Program-made: the position numbers and the translations under genes | NCBI GenBank assembly: GCA_016793325.1 | Contig: JAEUKI010000045.1 | Span: forward strand, 1-64,000 | Direction: 5' to 3' | DNA length: 64,000 nucleotides | Origin: Myxococcales bacterium | GTDB taxonomy: Bacteria; Myxococcota_A; Polyangia; Polyangiales; Ga0077539 | The notes under the pieces: model-generated | What the model saw: only the letters and a program-made list of their open reading frames with translations | Database searches by the model: none | Told to the model about the DNA's origin: nothing | Shown: positions 51,331 through 58,895 of the stretch, piece by piece | Layout of the letters: each line of letters begins with the position of its first letter | Numbering within the stretch: the stretch's first letter is position 1

Positions 51331-51903
51331 TCACTCTCGGGCCGTGAGAGACGCGTCTGGCGTGTAGTCGGGCAGTCGCTCTTGAACGACGAGCGGCGCG
51401 CAGCGCGCCTCGCCGCCGAAGACCGCGCAGGACTCGGCGCTCGTGCATCGCGCGCTGGTCGCGGAGGAGCCGCACAGGTCGGCGAACGCAAGGTCGACGG
51501 ACACCGTTCGCTCTTCCGTCAATCGAACGAGCGCGCGCGCGGTGACGTACGATCGCGTCGTTCCGTCGGCGTTGGCGACGAACATCGTCGATTCGACGCG
51601 CAGCGCGCGCGAGGTGAGCGCGGACGCTCGGGCGTCGACGGGGGCGACCACGACGGTTCCAGGAAATCGCAGCCCCGCAGTCCCGCCCCCGATGATGTAC
51701 TCGCGCGTCGCGAAGTCCGTCGCCCCCGGCTCGTCCCACCGAAGCGCCAACGTCACTCGACGGATGCGCGCGGCGTCGACGTCCGTCGAAAATCGCAGGA
51801 CGACTGCGGTCGCGGGCCTCGGCGCGCAGCTCGCGACCGCGCTCAGCATCGCGATCGCGAGCGGGCTCCACGCGAGCCGCGAGACCGCCGTCGTCACTGA
51901 CAT
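51331..51903 (-). CDS. Predicted lipoprotein, unknown family
   Basis: Start ATG at 51903 gives a signal ending in LSAVASC, so the protein is probably lipid-anchored. The 160 mature residues read as a beta-rich domain (VVLRFSTDVDAARIRRVTLAL, split, and RTVSVDLAFADLC) with four Cys near the end (CGSS, RCTSAESC). The start overlaps the 3' end of the Cys-rich gene upstream by 10 bases and the stop is 9 bases before the PEGA gene. I do not recognise the family. Confidence 0.65.
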   Translation of the reverse strand: MSVTTAVSRLAWSPLAIAMLSAVASCAPRPATAVVLRFSTDVDAARIRRVTLALRWDEPGATDFATREYIIGGGTAGLRFPGTVVVAPVDARASALTSRALRVESTMFVANADGTTRSYVTARALVRLTEERTVSVDLAFADLCGSSATSARCTSAESCAVFGGEARCAPLVVQERLPDYTPDASLTARE

Positions 51904-52376
51904 TGATCTTGGCCAGAGACGCTTCGCGCCGCTGCGCCTGCGCAGGTCAGCGTGCACGAGCCTGCGCCGCGACAGTCGACGTTGCACGAGCCCGTACACG
52001 CGATCGTGCACGTCGCGCCGCCGTTGCAGTTGACGTTGGAGCTCGGGCCCACGCGCACTGAACACGACGTGTTGTTGCACGTGATGTTGTTGCTGTTGGC
52101 GCCTTCGTGGTTGCAGCCGCCGCCCGGACCGCACGTCACGTTGCAAGAGTCCTGACAGCGCGTCGCGCACGTGGCGTTGCTCCCGCACACGAAATTGCCG
52201 CTGCGCATGACGTTCCACGAACAGTTCGCGCCGTTGGTGCAGCTGCACGTGTCCGCCGCGGGGCTGACGCAGTTGCAGCCCGGGCCGGGGCACGCGGAGA
52301 CGGGCGCTCCGCAGCCCGCGAGCCATCCGAACCAAACGACCGAAGCGAGCGAAGCGAGCGTCCTTGCGATGTTCAT
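51894..52376 (-). CDS. Very Cys-rich lipoprotein
   Basis: An ATG at 52376 (six residues after another at 52394) gives a signal with lipobox GWLAGC. The mature 135 residues hold about 25 Cys spaced 4-8 residues apart in beta-helix-like units (CNVTCGPGGGC, CNNTSCSVRVG, CTIACTGSCNVDC). This regular spacing suggests a disulfide-rich stacked beta fold, as in small right-handed beta-helices or DUF3060-like proteins; that assignment is a guess. The gene begins 15 bases after glmU on the same strand, so it is likely read from the glmU promoter. Confidence 0.7.
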   Translation of the reverse strand: MNIARTLASLASVVWFGWLAGCGAPVSACPGPGCNCVSPAADTCSCTNGANCSWNVMRSGNFVCGSNATCATRCQDSCNVTCGPGGGCNHEGANSNNITCNNTSCSVRVGPSSNVNCNGGATCTIACTGSCNVDCRGAGSCTLTCAGAAARSVSGQDQCQ

Positions 52377-52390
52377 GCTGCTCGAGTGTG

Positions 52391-53821
52391 TCACGGCTTC
52401 TCGCCGCCGCCTTGCTTCATCGCGCGAAGCTTCGCGACGTATCCCTCTTTGTTTTCTTGGCGCGCGCGGGCGATGGCGAGCGCTCCCTTGGGGACGTCTT
52501 TGTTCACGACGCTGCCGCTGCCGACGTAGGCGTCGTCGCCGATGACCACAGGCGCGACGAGGGAGCTGTTGGATCCGACGAACGCGCGCTCGCCGATGGT
52601 GGTCGTGCTCTTCTTGGTGCCGTCATAGTTGCAGAAGATGGTCCCGGCGCCGATGTTGGCGCTCGCGCCGATGACGCCGTCGCCGAGGTACGCGAGGTGG
52701 TTCGCCTTCGCGCCCTTGCCCATGCGCGTCTTCTTGAGCTCGACGAAGTTTCCGACGTGCGCGTCTTCGGCGACCTCGCTGTCGGGGCGCACGTGCGCGA
52801 ACGGTCCGATCTGCGCGCGGGGCCCGATCTTCGATCGCGAGACGATCGAGTAGGGCTTGAGGTGCACGCTCTCGGCGATGTCCGCGTCGTCGAGCACGCA
52901 GCCCACGTCGACGATCGCGTTCGCCGCGACGCGCGTGCGACCGCGGAGCACCGCGCCTTGCGAGATGGTGACGTCTTGCTCGAGCCGAACGTCGCGGTCG
53001 ATGCGGACGCCGCGAGCGATGGTGTTTCCCGCGCGACGCCAGCGGTCGTTGATGATCTCGAGCATGTGCGCTTCGGCGTCGGCGAGCTCGGCGCGGTCGT
53101 TGATGCCGCGAAGGAGCGCCGCGTCCCCGCGGAGCTCGAGCGCCTTGGGGCGCGACGACTCGTCGCGGTTGGCGAGGGACACGAGGTCGGTGAGGTAGAA
53201 CTCGCCTTGCGCGTTGCTCGAATCGATCTGCGCGAGCGCGCGCTCGAGAAACACGCGGTCGACCGAGTAGAGCCCCGCGTTGATGACGTCGATCGCGCGC
53301 TCTTGTTCGGTGCAGTCTTTGTGCTCGCGGATCGCGAGGACGGACCTGGCGCCCGAGGGGGCCGAGGCGCTCCCGGAGATGATGCGCCCGTAGCCCGTCG
53401 GGTCGTCGAGCCGCGTCGTCGCGACGGACATGAGCGCGTCGCTGTCGGCCCGCGCGCGCACGAGCCGCTGCAAGAACGCCCCGGGAACGAGCGGGCAATC
53501 ACCGTACGTGATCACGACCTCGCGGCTGGTGGCAGGGATGTGGGGAAGGGCGGCGCGCACGGCGTCCGCCGTTCCTCGTTGCTGCTCTTGAAGCGCGAAG
53601 ACGACGCGATCTCCGAAGCGCGCGCGCGCAGCGGACTCGACCTGCTCGCGGCCGTGACCCACCACGACCACGATGCGCTCGGGGTCGAGCGCGAGCGCCG
53701 CGTCGATGGCGAAGGTCACCATCGGAACTCCCGCGATCGGATGAAGGACCTTCGGGAGAGACGACTTCATCCGCGTACCTTGTCCCGCGGCGAGGATCAC
53801 GATTGTCCGTTCGAATGCCAT
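52391..53821 (-). CDS. glmU: Bifunctional UDP-GlcNAc pyrophosphorylase / glucosamine-1-P acetyltransferase
   Basis: Makes UDP-N-acetylglucosamine for peptidoglycan and lipopolysaccharide. The uridyltransferase half starts with VILAAGQGTRMKSSLPKVLHPIAG (quoted in part: LAAGQGTRMKS, KVLH), has YGDCPLV at about residue 100 and NAGLYSVDR near 190. The acetyltransferase half is a left-handed beta-helix from about 260 (hexapeptide repeats) with VELKKTRMG, NHLAYLGDGVIG and GTIFCNYDGTKK. 476 residues are a little longer than usual. The ATG is 10-12 bases after a TATACA element, so the leader is short. The Cys-rich lipoprotein follows directly. Confidence 0.96.
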   Translation of the reverse strand: MAFERTIVILAAGQGTRMKSSLPKVLHPIAGVPMVTFAIDAALALDPERIVVVVGHGREQVESAARARFGDRVVFALQEQQRGTADAVRAALPHIPATSREVVITYGDCPLVPGAFLQRLVRARADSDALMSVATTRLDDPTGYGRIISGSASAPSGARSVLAIREHKDCTEQERAIDVINAGLYSVDRVFLERALAQIDSSNAQGEFYLTDLVSLANRDESSRPKALELRGDAALLRGINDRAELADAEAHMLEIINDRWRRAGNTIARGVRIDRDVRLEQDVTISQGAVLRGRTRVAANAIVDVGCVLDDADIAESVHLKPYSIVSRSKIGPRAQIGPFAHVRPDSEVAEDAHVGNFVELKKTRMGKGAKANHLAYLGDGVIGASANIGAGTIFCNYDGTKKSTTTIGERAFVGSNSSLVAPVVIGDDAYVGSGSVVNKDVPKGALAIARARQENKEGYVAKLRAMKQGGGEKP

Positions 53822-53923
53822 GGTTTTACCGCTGTATACATGCAGTGGAGCCGCTTCGAACACGGAGAAACTGCGTGTGTTCTTGGTTCGCCACGGTCGT
53901 AGCTTTGTGGGCATACTAGTGGA

Positions 53924-55078
53924 ATGCGAATCAACAAGCATCACGGGCGCGATGGACTCGCGAGCCTTCGGGGGATCGCTCTTCTGACGGCAGTGTTGGG
54001 GTCCGTTGCGTGCAGCTCGAACAACAATCCCGGCGACGCGGGCGACTCGTCCACGTCGCAAATGGACGGCGGCATCTCTGGCGATGGCGGCGGTGGAATG
54101 GACGGCAACACGTCGCTCCCCGATGGCTCTGTCGTCGGACCCGACGGAGAAGTCACGCTGCCCGACGGGCGCGTGATTCCTCCGGACGCGACGCCTCCGT
54201 CGGACGTCACGTCGCCGAGCGATGTGCCGAGCGACTCGCGAACGGTGTGTGTGCCCCGCGCGTGCGCGGGCGGCGGCGGCGTGGCGCAGTGCGCGGACTG
54301 TATCGACAACGACGGCGACGGCCGCGTCGACGAAGCGGACCCCGAGTGTCTCGGCCCGTGCGACAACACCGAGGGGCCTGTGCTGCTCACGGGCGTGCCC
54401 GGCGAGACCGGAGGTCGCTGCCGCGTCGATTGCTACTTCGATGCGGGCAACGGCTCGGGTTCGGACCAGTGCCGCTGGGATCACCGCTGCGATCCGTTGT
54501 CCGTCGCGCCGAACTTTCCGCCCGAAGGACCGACGTGTCCGTACACCCCGAGCATGGTGGGCGACATGACGTGCCCGCCGTCCCAACCGCGGCAGTGCCT
54601 GGATTCTTGCAGGCCGATTACGCCGAACGGCTGCGACTGCTTCGGCTGCTGCACGTTCCCCGCGATCCGCGGGCGCTCGCAAGCGATGGGCGGCGAGTAC
54701 GTGTGGCTCGGGTCGACGGACTCGTCTGGTGCAGGCTCGTGCACGCTCGCTGCGGCGACCGACGTGAACCGCTGCAAGCCCTGCACGCCGGTGCCGAGCT
54801 GCTTCAACGACTGCGGCCCGTGTGAAGTGTGCATCGGTCGACCGATGCCGCCGCCCGAGTGCTTTCCGCCGCCGCCGCCGCCGGACGGTGGGACGCCCAC
54901 GGATGGAAGCGTTGCTCCCGATGGAAGCCGCCCCGACAGCAGCGTGCCCGTCGGCGACGGTGGAACGCCCGCGACGCAGTGCCCCTCGGGCCTTCAAGCG
55001 TGCGGTCTGCCCGGCCAAGCCCCGTGCCCGGCGAACTTCTACTGCACCACGGGCTGCTGCATCCAGATCCCGCTCTGA
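53924..55078 (+). CDS. Cys-rich lipoprotein with low-complexity linkers
   Basis: A lipoprotein signal ends in LGSVAC. A Gly/Asp/Ser/Pro linker (residues 30-105) is followed by a Cys-rich body of 230 residues with more than 30 Cys, including CADCIDNDGDGRVDEADPEC (a calcium-loop-like DNDGDGRVDEAD), GCDCFGCCTFPA and CGPCEVCIG. A Pro-run (PPPPPPDGG) and a second linker lead to a last Cys-rich piece CPANFYCTTGCC. The protein is probably exported and disulfide-rich. No function is known. A palindrome and T-rich stretch follow the stop. Confidence 0.75.
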   Translation: MRINKHHGRDGLASLRGIALLTAVLGSVACSSNNNPGDAGDSSTSQMDGGISGDGGGGMDGNTSLPDGSVVGPDGEVTLPDGRVIPPDATPPSDVTSPSDVPSDSRTVCVPRACAGGGGVAQCADCIDNDGDGRVDEADPECLGPCDNTEGPVLLTGVPGETGGRCRVDCYFDAGNGSGSDQCRWDHRCDPLSVAPNFPPEGPTCPYTPSMVGDMTCPPSQPRQCLDSCRPITPNGCDCFGCCTFPAIRGRSQAMGGEYVWLGSTDSSGAGSCTLAAATDVNRCKPCTPVPSCFNDCGPCEVCIGRPMPPPECFPPPPPPDGGTPTDGSVAPDGSRPDSSVPVGDGGTPATQCPSGLQACGLPGQAPCPANFYCTTGCCIQIPL

Positions 55079-55113
55079 AGCGCGAGCATCAACGGGGGGC
55101 ATCGTCGCGCGAT

Positions 55114-55135
55114 CATCACGCGTGATGTTGTTTTC
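55114..55135 (+). terminator. Possible intrinsic terminator after the Cys-rich lipoprotein
   Basis: CATCACGCGTGATG at 55114-55127 is a perfect 14-bp palindrome and is followed by TTGTTTTC, one of few T-rich runs in the window. The hairpin would have only a 5-bp stem around CGCG, so it is a weak terminator. It might instead be a binding site for the gene starting at 55169. Confidence 0.4.
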
Positions 55136-55168
55136 TCCGCGATCAGTTACCGTTGGCTGAGCCACGCT

Positions 55169-55783
55169 ATGAAGCTCGGTTTCATCGGTCCTTGTCGCGG
55201 CGACGCGACTGCGCTCAGGGGGCCCGCAGAGCTCTTGCTCTTCGAGCTTCGCGCAGATCGCGTCGTGTACCTCGGCGCAGACGACGCGCTCGACCGCGCG
55301 ATCGCCGGATGGGCCTCGCGCCTCGGCGCGCCCTCCGACGAGAACGCGTTTCTCGACGAGGTCGCGCTGCTCGCCGCGGATGCGCCCGCCGAAGCGCTGC
55401 AAGACCTACTCGCGCGCGACAAGCGCGCGCGGAGGCTCAACGACCTCGCGTCGCTCCCTGCGCCGCCGTCCCGCGCGGTCGAGATGCTCGACGACCGCGT
55501 CGTGTTGATGGTCTTCGACAAGGGCGTGCTCGACGAAGACGACGTCGCCAACGCGACGGCCATCGTGTGGGGCAACGCGCGCGAGCCTCAACTGCGCGCG
55601 ATCGGGCCGAGGATCTTCTTGTCGCCCGGCTGGATCGGGATGGGCGCGAGCCCGTGCGCGGCGATCCTCGAGCACGACGGCGACCAGCTCCGCTGCGCCA
55701 TCTACGACGGGACCGGGTCGGTCAAGCTCGAGCACAAAGTGGCGCTCGGCCGCGGCGCGAAGATGGGAGTGCAGTCGGCGTGA
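55169..55783 (+). CDS. Conserved hypothetical protein, remotely phosphoesterase-like
   Basis: 204 residues, no signal peptide. The start MKLGFIGPCRGDATALRG and the strand VVYLGADD resemble the N-terminus of small calcineurin-like phosphoesterases, where a D-x-H metal motif would be GDxHG; the His is not present here. The end holds FLSPGWIG and RCAIYDGTGSVKLEHKV, also reminiscent of the fold. If it is of this family, it has lost its metal site. It overlaps nadD by GTGA at 55780-55783 and is the first gene of a short operon with nadD. Confidence 0.5.
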   Translation: MKLGFIGPCRGDATALRGPAELLLFELRADRVVYLGADDALDRAIAGWASRLGAPSDENAFLDEVALLAADAPAEALQDLLARDKRARRLNDLASLPAPPSRAVEMLDDRVVLMVFDKGVLDEDDVANATAIVWGNAREPQLRAIGPRIFLSPGWIGMGASPCAAILEHDGDQLRCAIYDGTGSVKLEHKVALGRGAKMGVQSA

Positions 55784-56328
55784 CGCGGGTGGCTGTGTTC
55801 GGCGGGAGCTTCAACCCGCCGCACGTCGGCCACGTGTTGGCCGCGGCGTACGTGCTCGCCACGCAGGAGGTCGACGCGCTGCTCGTGATCCCTGCCTTCG
55901 ATCATCCGCTTGGAAAATCGCTGGTCCCTTTCGAGCATCGCTTCGCCATGTGCGAGCGCGCGTTTCGCGACATCGCGCGCACGAGCGTCTCGAACGTCGA
56001 GCAGACCCTCGGCGGCGAGAGCAAGACGCTCTACACGCTGCGCGCGCTCGTGAAGCAGCACCCCGATTGGTCGCTGAGGCTCGTCGTGGGCAGCGACATC
56101 CTCAACGAAGCGCACAAGTGGTTCGCGTGGGACGAGGTCGTCGCGCTCGCGCCGTTGATCGTGCTCGGGCGCGCGGGACACCCCGCGCCGGGCGCTCCTT
56201 CGCCGATGATCCCCGAGGTGGCCTCGCGCGAGCTGCGCGCGATGCTCGGGCGAGGCGAGGACGTCGGGACGCTCGTTCCGCGGGCGGTGCGCGCGTACAT
56301 CGAAGAGCGCGGGCTGTATCGGGCGTGA
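55780..56328 (+). CDS. nadD: Nicotinate-nucleotide adenylyltransferase
   Basis: Adenylyltransferase of NAD synthesis that joins nicotinate mononucleotide with ATP. The nucleotide-transferase signature FGGSFNPPHVGHVL is at residues 7-20, with the second motif VVGSDILNEAHKWFAWDE near 100 and a C-terminal SREL with PRAVRAYIEERGLY. At 182 residues it is short but within the NadD range. The GTG at 55780 overlaps the stop of the gene before, and its own stop overlaps the GTG of the next (56325-56328). Confidence 0.88.
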   Translation: MTRVAVFGGSFNPPHVGHVLAAAYVLATQEVDALLVIPAFDHPLGKSLVPFEHRFAMCERAFRDIARTSVSNVEQTLGGESKTLYTLRALVKQHPDWSLRLVVGSDILNEAHKWFAWDEVVALAPLIVLGRAGHPAPGAPSPMIPEVASRELRAMLGRGEDVGTLVPRAVRAYIEERGLYRA

Positions 56329-57164
56329 CGAAGACCAAGGCACCACAAATCATCTTGCTCGGCGCTGGCCGCATGGGATCGGCCTTCGCCGCGGCGATGA
56401 GGTCCTCGCGCGTGCCCTTCGAGCTCGTCCGCGCGAGGGACGCTGCGTGGGCGCTCTCGGCGCGCAGGTCTCGCGCGAGGCTCGTGCTCGTCACGGTCAC
56501 TGACAGCGCGATCGTGGCCACGGCCGAGCGGCTCGCGCGCGAGGGCCTCGTCGGGCGCGGGGACGCGGTCGTTCACTGCGCGGGGATGCGCGGGCCTCGC
56601 GAGCTCGACGCGGCCTCGTCCGCGGGCGCGGCGGTGGGCGCGATGCATCCGCTCGTCGCCGTGGCGTCCGCTGAGCGCCCCCCGTCGCTCCGAGGGCTCG
56701 CCGCGAGCTTCGAGGGCGACGCGAGCGCGTTTGATTCTGTGTGCGCGCTCGGGCAAAGGCTCGGGCTCTCGGTGCTGCGCCTCGAGGGCGTCGATCGTGC
56801 GCGCTACCACGCGGCGGCTGCGCTCTGCGCGACGGGGGGCGTGGCCCTCGCGCAGGCGGCGGCTGTGCTCTTCGCGGCTGCGTCGTCGTCGAGTACGGAA
56901 GATTCTCCTTCGCGCTTCGCGTCGTCGCTGCTCGCGTCGGTCGCGCACAACGTCGGGGCCGTGGGCGCGACGGACGCGCTGGCGTCGCCGCTCTTGCGCG
57001 GGGACACCGCGGCGGTCGCGCGGCACCTCGAGGCGATGGAGCTGCATCCGCCGGCGGCGGCGCTCTATCGCGCGGCGCTCGCGCAGGTCATCGCCTCGCT
57101 CGACGAGCGCGGCGCGGTGGACCCGTCGGTGCTCGCGCGGGCTCGGGCGTTGCTCGTTCGTTGA
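56325..57164 (+). CDS. Rossmann-like DUF2520 family oxidoreductase
   Basis: A 279-residue cytosolic protein. The NAD(P)-binding GxGxxG is in IILLGAGRMGSAFAAAM (residues 9-25). VVHCAGMRG at about 85 and GAMHPLVAVA at about 106 fit the DUF2520/F420-NADP-type Rossmann plus helical domain layout, and the helical part ends with ALAQVIASLDERG. Family members often lie next to panB/panC or amine genes; here the partner is nadD, to which it is coupled by GTGA overlap. The substrate is unknown. Confidence 0.75.
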   Translation: MTKTKAPQIILLGAGRMGSAFAAAMRSSRVPFELVRARDAAWALSARRSRARLVLVTVTDSAIVATAERLAREGLVGRGDAVVHCAGMRGPRELDAASSAGAAVGAMHPLVAVASAERPPSLRGLAASFEGDASAFDSVCALGQRLGLSVLRLEGVDRARYHAAAALCATGGVALAQAAAVLFAAASSSSTEDSPSRFASSLLASVAHNVGAVGATDALASPLLRGDTAAVARHLEAMELHPPAAALYRAALAQVIASLDERGAVDPSVLARARALLVR

Positions 57165-57216
57165 CCCGCGCGAGAGGTGTTGCGCAGACCCTGGTGTCTG
57201 GTGGACAAGAGTAGGC

Positions 57217-58317
57217 GTGATCGCTGCTGGGTCGCGCACGTTCGGACTGGCGCACGCGCTTGTGTGCGTCGCGGTCGCGTGTTGCCAGCCCACGCCGCCG
57301 TCCGTGCGCACGCCGGACGAGCGACGGGCGAGCGCGCAGGACGCAGGGGCGCACGAGAGCGGCGCGCTCGTGGGGACCGACGCTGTGCGAGACAGCGGAG
57401 CGCAGGGCCGCGCGCTTCGAACGAGCGCGTCTCGAGCGCGGCCGTTTCGCGTCGAGCGCGTCGCGGCCCTCGACGCCGCGAGGATCTTCGCCATCAGCGA
57501 CGAGCGGCTCTTTCGTGTGCGCGAAGGGCGATGGGAGCAGCTCTCGTTCGACGGAGGCGTCGCGCGGGACGTCGTCGCGAGCCGCGGAGCGCTCTGGCTC
57601 TTGGTCGAGGGCAGGGGAGACAACGCGGGGCGCGCGCTCGTGTTGCGCTCGGGGGACGGAGATCAGCTCACGCTCGTGCAAGCCGTGCGCGCTCCCAACA
57701 CGGCGGACGCGGGGGCGTGGACCGTTCGTGCGCTCGCGGTGCGCGGGCAGACGATGTACATCGCGGGCTCGCAGCCGGCCCTCGTCCGGGTGGACGCGTC
57801 GGGCGTTCGGCTCGAGTACGACGGCGCTGTGGCGTATCGATCGGTCCGGCCGTTGGCTGACGACTCGATTGTGTGTGCGCGCGTCGACGGAGACCTCGAC
57901 GTGCATCGCTACGGGACGCGCAACACGGTCGTGAGCGACGGGCTTCTCGAGACGCTCGCGGACGTCGAAGGGTTCGGCTACGTCGTGCACGAAGACGGGG
58001 CCGTGTGGCGCGGGAGGCCCGCGAAGGAGCTCCGTCGCGTGGTCAACGCGGCGCCGTTCGAGCCGCGCGTCGCTGCGTTGTTGCGCGACGGACGCGTGGC
58101 GCTCGTGGGCGCGGGCGGGCCGTACGCGCTGTCGCGAGGGGTCGGGTGGCAGGTTGTTCCTGGCGATTGGCCGACGGATCCTGCGGCGATCGCGGACACT
58201 GAGCCGCCGCTCGTCATCGGCCGCGATGGAACGGTCCTCGCCGCCGAAGGCCAGGGCCGCGTCGTGGTCCGCGCTCCGAGCGCAGCAGAGTCGACAGAAT
58301 CGAACGCCTCGCCGTGA
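57217..58317 (+). CDS. Predicted lipoprotein with beta-propeller-like repeats
   Basis: The GTG at 57217 gives a signal ending in VAVACC, typical of a lipoprotein. After an Ala/Ser/Asp linker (25-65) the protein repeats strands of the type RVERVAALDAARIFAISDERLF, VASRGALWLLVEG and RDGRVALVGAGGPY, which look like a 6-7 bladed propeller. 366 residues. It begins 53 bases after the DUF2520 gene. A bulged hairpin follows its stop at 58322-58351. No specific family. Confidence 0.65.
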   Translation: MIAAGSRTFGLAHALVCVAVACCQPTPPSVRTPDERRASAQDAGAHESGALVGTDAVRDSGAQGRALRTSASRARPFRVERVAALDAARIFAISDERLFRVREGRWEQLSFDGGVARDVVASRGALWLLVEGRGDNAGRALVLRSGDGDQLTLVQAVRAPNTADAGAWTVRALAVRGQTMYIAGSQPALVRVDASGVRLEYDGAVAYRSVRPLADDSIVCARVDGDLDVHRYGTRNTVVSDGLLETLADVEGFGYVVHEDGAVWRGRPAKELRRVVNAAPFEPRVAALLRDGRVALVGAGGPYALSRGVGWQVVPGDWPTDPAAIADTEPPLVIGRDGTVLAAEGQGRVVVRAPSAAESTESNASP

Positions 58318-58321
58318 GCGC

Positions 58322-58351
58322 CGACGATCCGTGTAGATAACTACATCGTCG
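58322..58351 (+). terminator. Bulged hairpin after the lipoprotein gene
   Basis: The inner arms TGTAG and CTACA (58332-58336 and 58341-58345) with loop ATAA are extended by outer arms CGACGA and TCGTCG (58322-58327 and 58346-58351), leaving a 4-base bulge on the left. It begins 5 bases after the stop. There is no T-run; it may be a weak terminator, an RNA stability element or a protein site. Confidence 0.35.
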
Positions 58352-58490
58352 CACCTGCACCGACGTAGGATCTATCGAAAGCGACGCCGCGAGCGATCGG
58401 CGACACAGCGCGACACGGCCAGGAGATTTTCTGGCGTGTTGATTGTGTGTGTCGTGAGTTCGCTTCGTCGGCGCGATCATCGGAGGCGTC

Positions 58491-58889
58491 ATGCAGCACT
58501 CAGCAAGTTCCCATGGTTCGACCGAGAGCAACCGCCGCGTGGCCGCGCGCAGGACGGTGCGCATGCCGTGCGAGGCGGTGCGCGAGCGTGACTTTTCGAT
58601 GGTGAGCAACGTCGTGCTCGATCTGTCGAGCACGGGGGCGCTGCTTCGATCGAGCGCGAAGGTGCTCACGGGTGACGCGATGATCTTGTCGTTCTTCGAG
58701 CCCGAGACCTCGCGGTGGTTCGACGTCGAGGCGACGGTGGCTCGCGTCGTTCATGGCAGGAGGCTCGGGGACGGAGGGCGCGCGGTGGGCGTGCACTTCA
58801 ACGCGATGCCCGCGCAAGAGAAGCGCGCGCTCGAGAAGGCGCTCAGCAAGCGCGTTCCTGCGTTGCCGCGGCGTCGCAAGGTGAGCTGA
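58491..58889 (+). CDS. PilZ domain protein
   Basis: A 132-residue PilZ protein, a c-di-GMP receptor family. The RxxxR motif is in RRVAARRTVRM (residues 15-25) and the second motif, DxSxxG, is DLSSTGALL (about 44-52). VGVHFNAM near residue 100 closes the barrel. A basic C-terminal tail ends in RRRKVS. Both binding motifs appear intact, so it probably binds c-di-GMP. It stands alone between two lipoprotein genes. Confidence 0.85.
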   Translation: MQHSASSHGSTESNRRVAARRTVRMPCEAVRERDFSMVSNVVLDLSSTGALLRSSAKVLTGDAMILSFFEPETSRWFDVEATVARVVHGRRLGDGGRAVGVHFNAMPAQEKRALEKALSKRVPALPRRRKVS

Positions 58890-58895
58890 AGGGCG

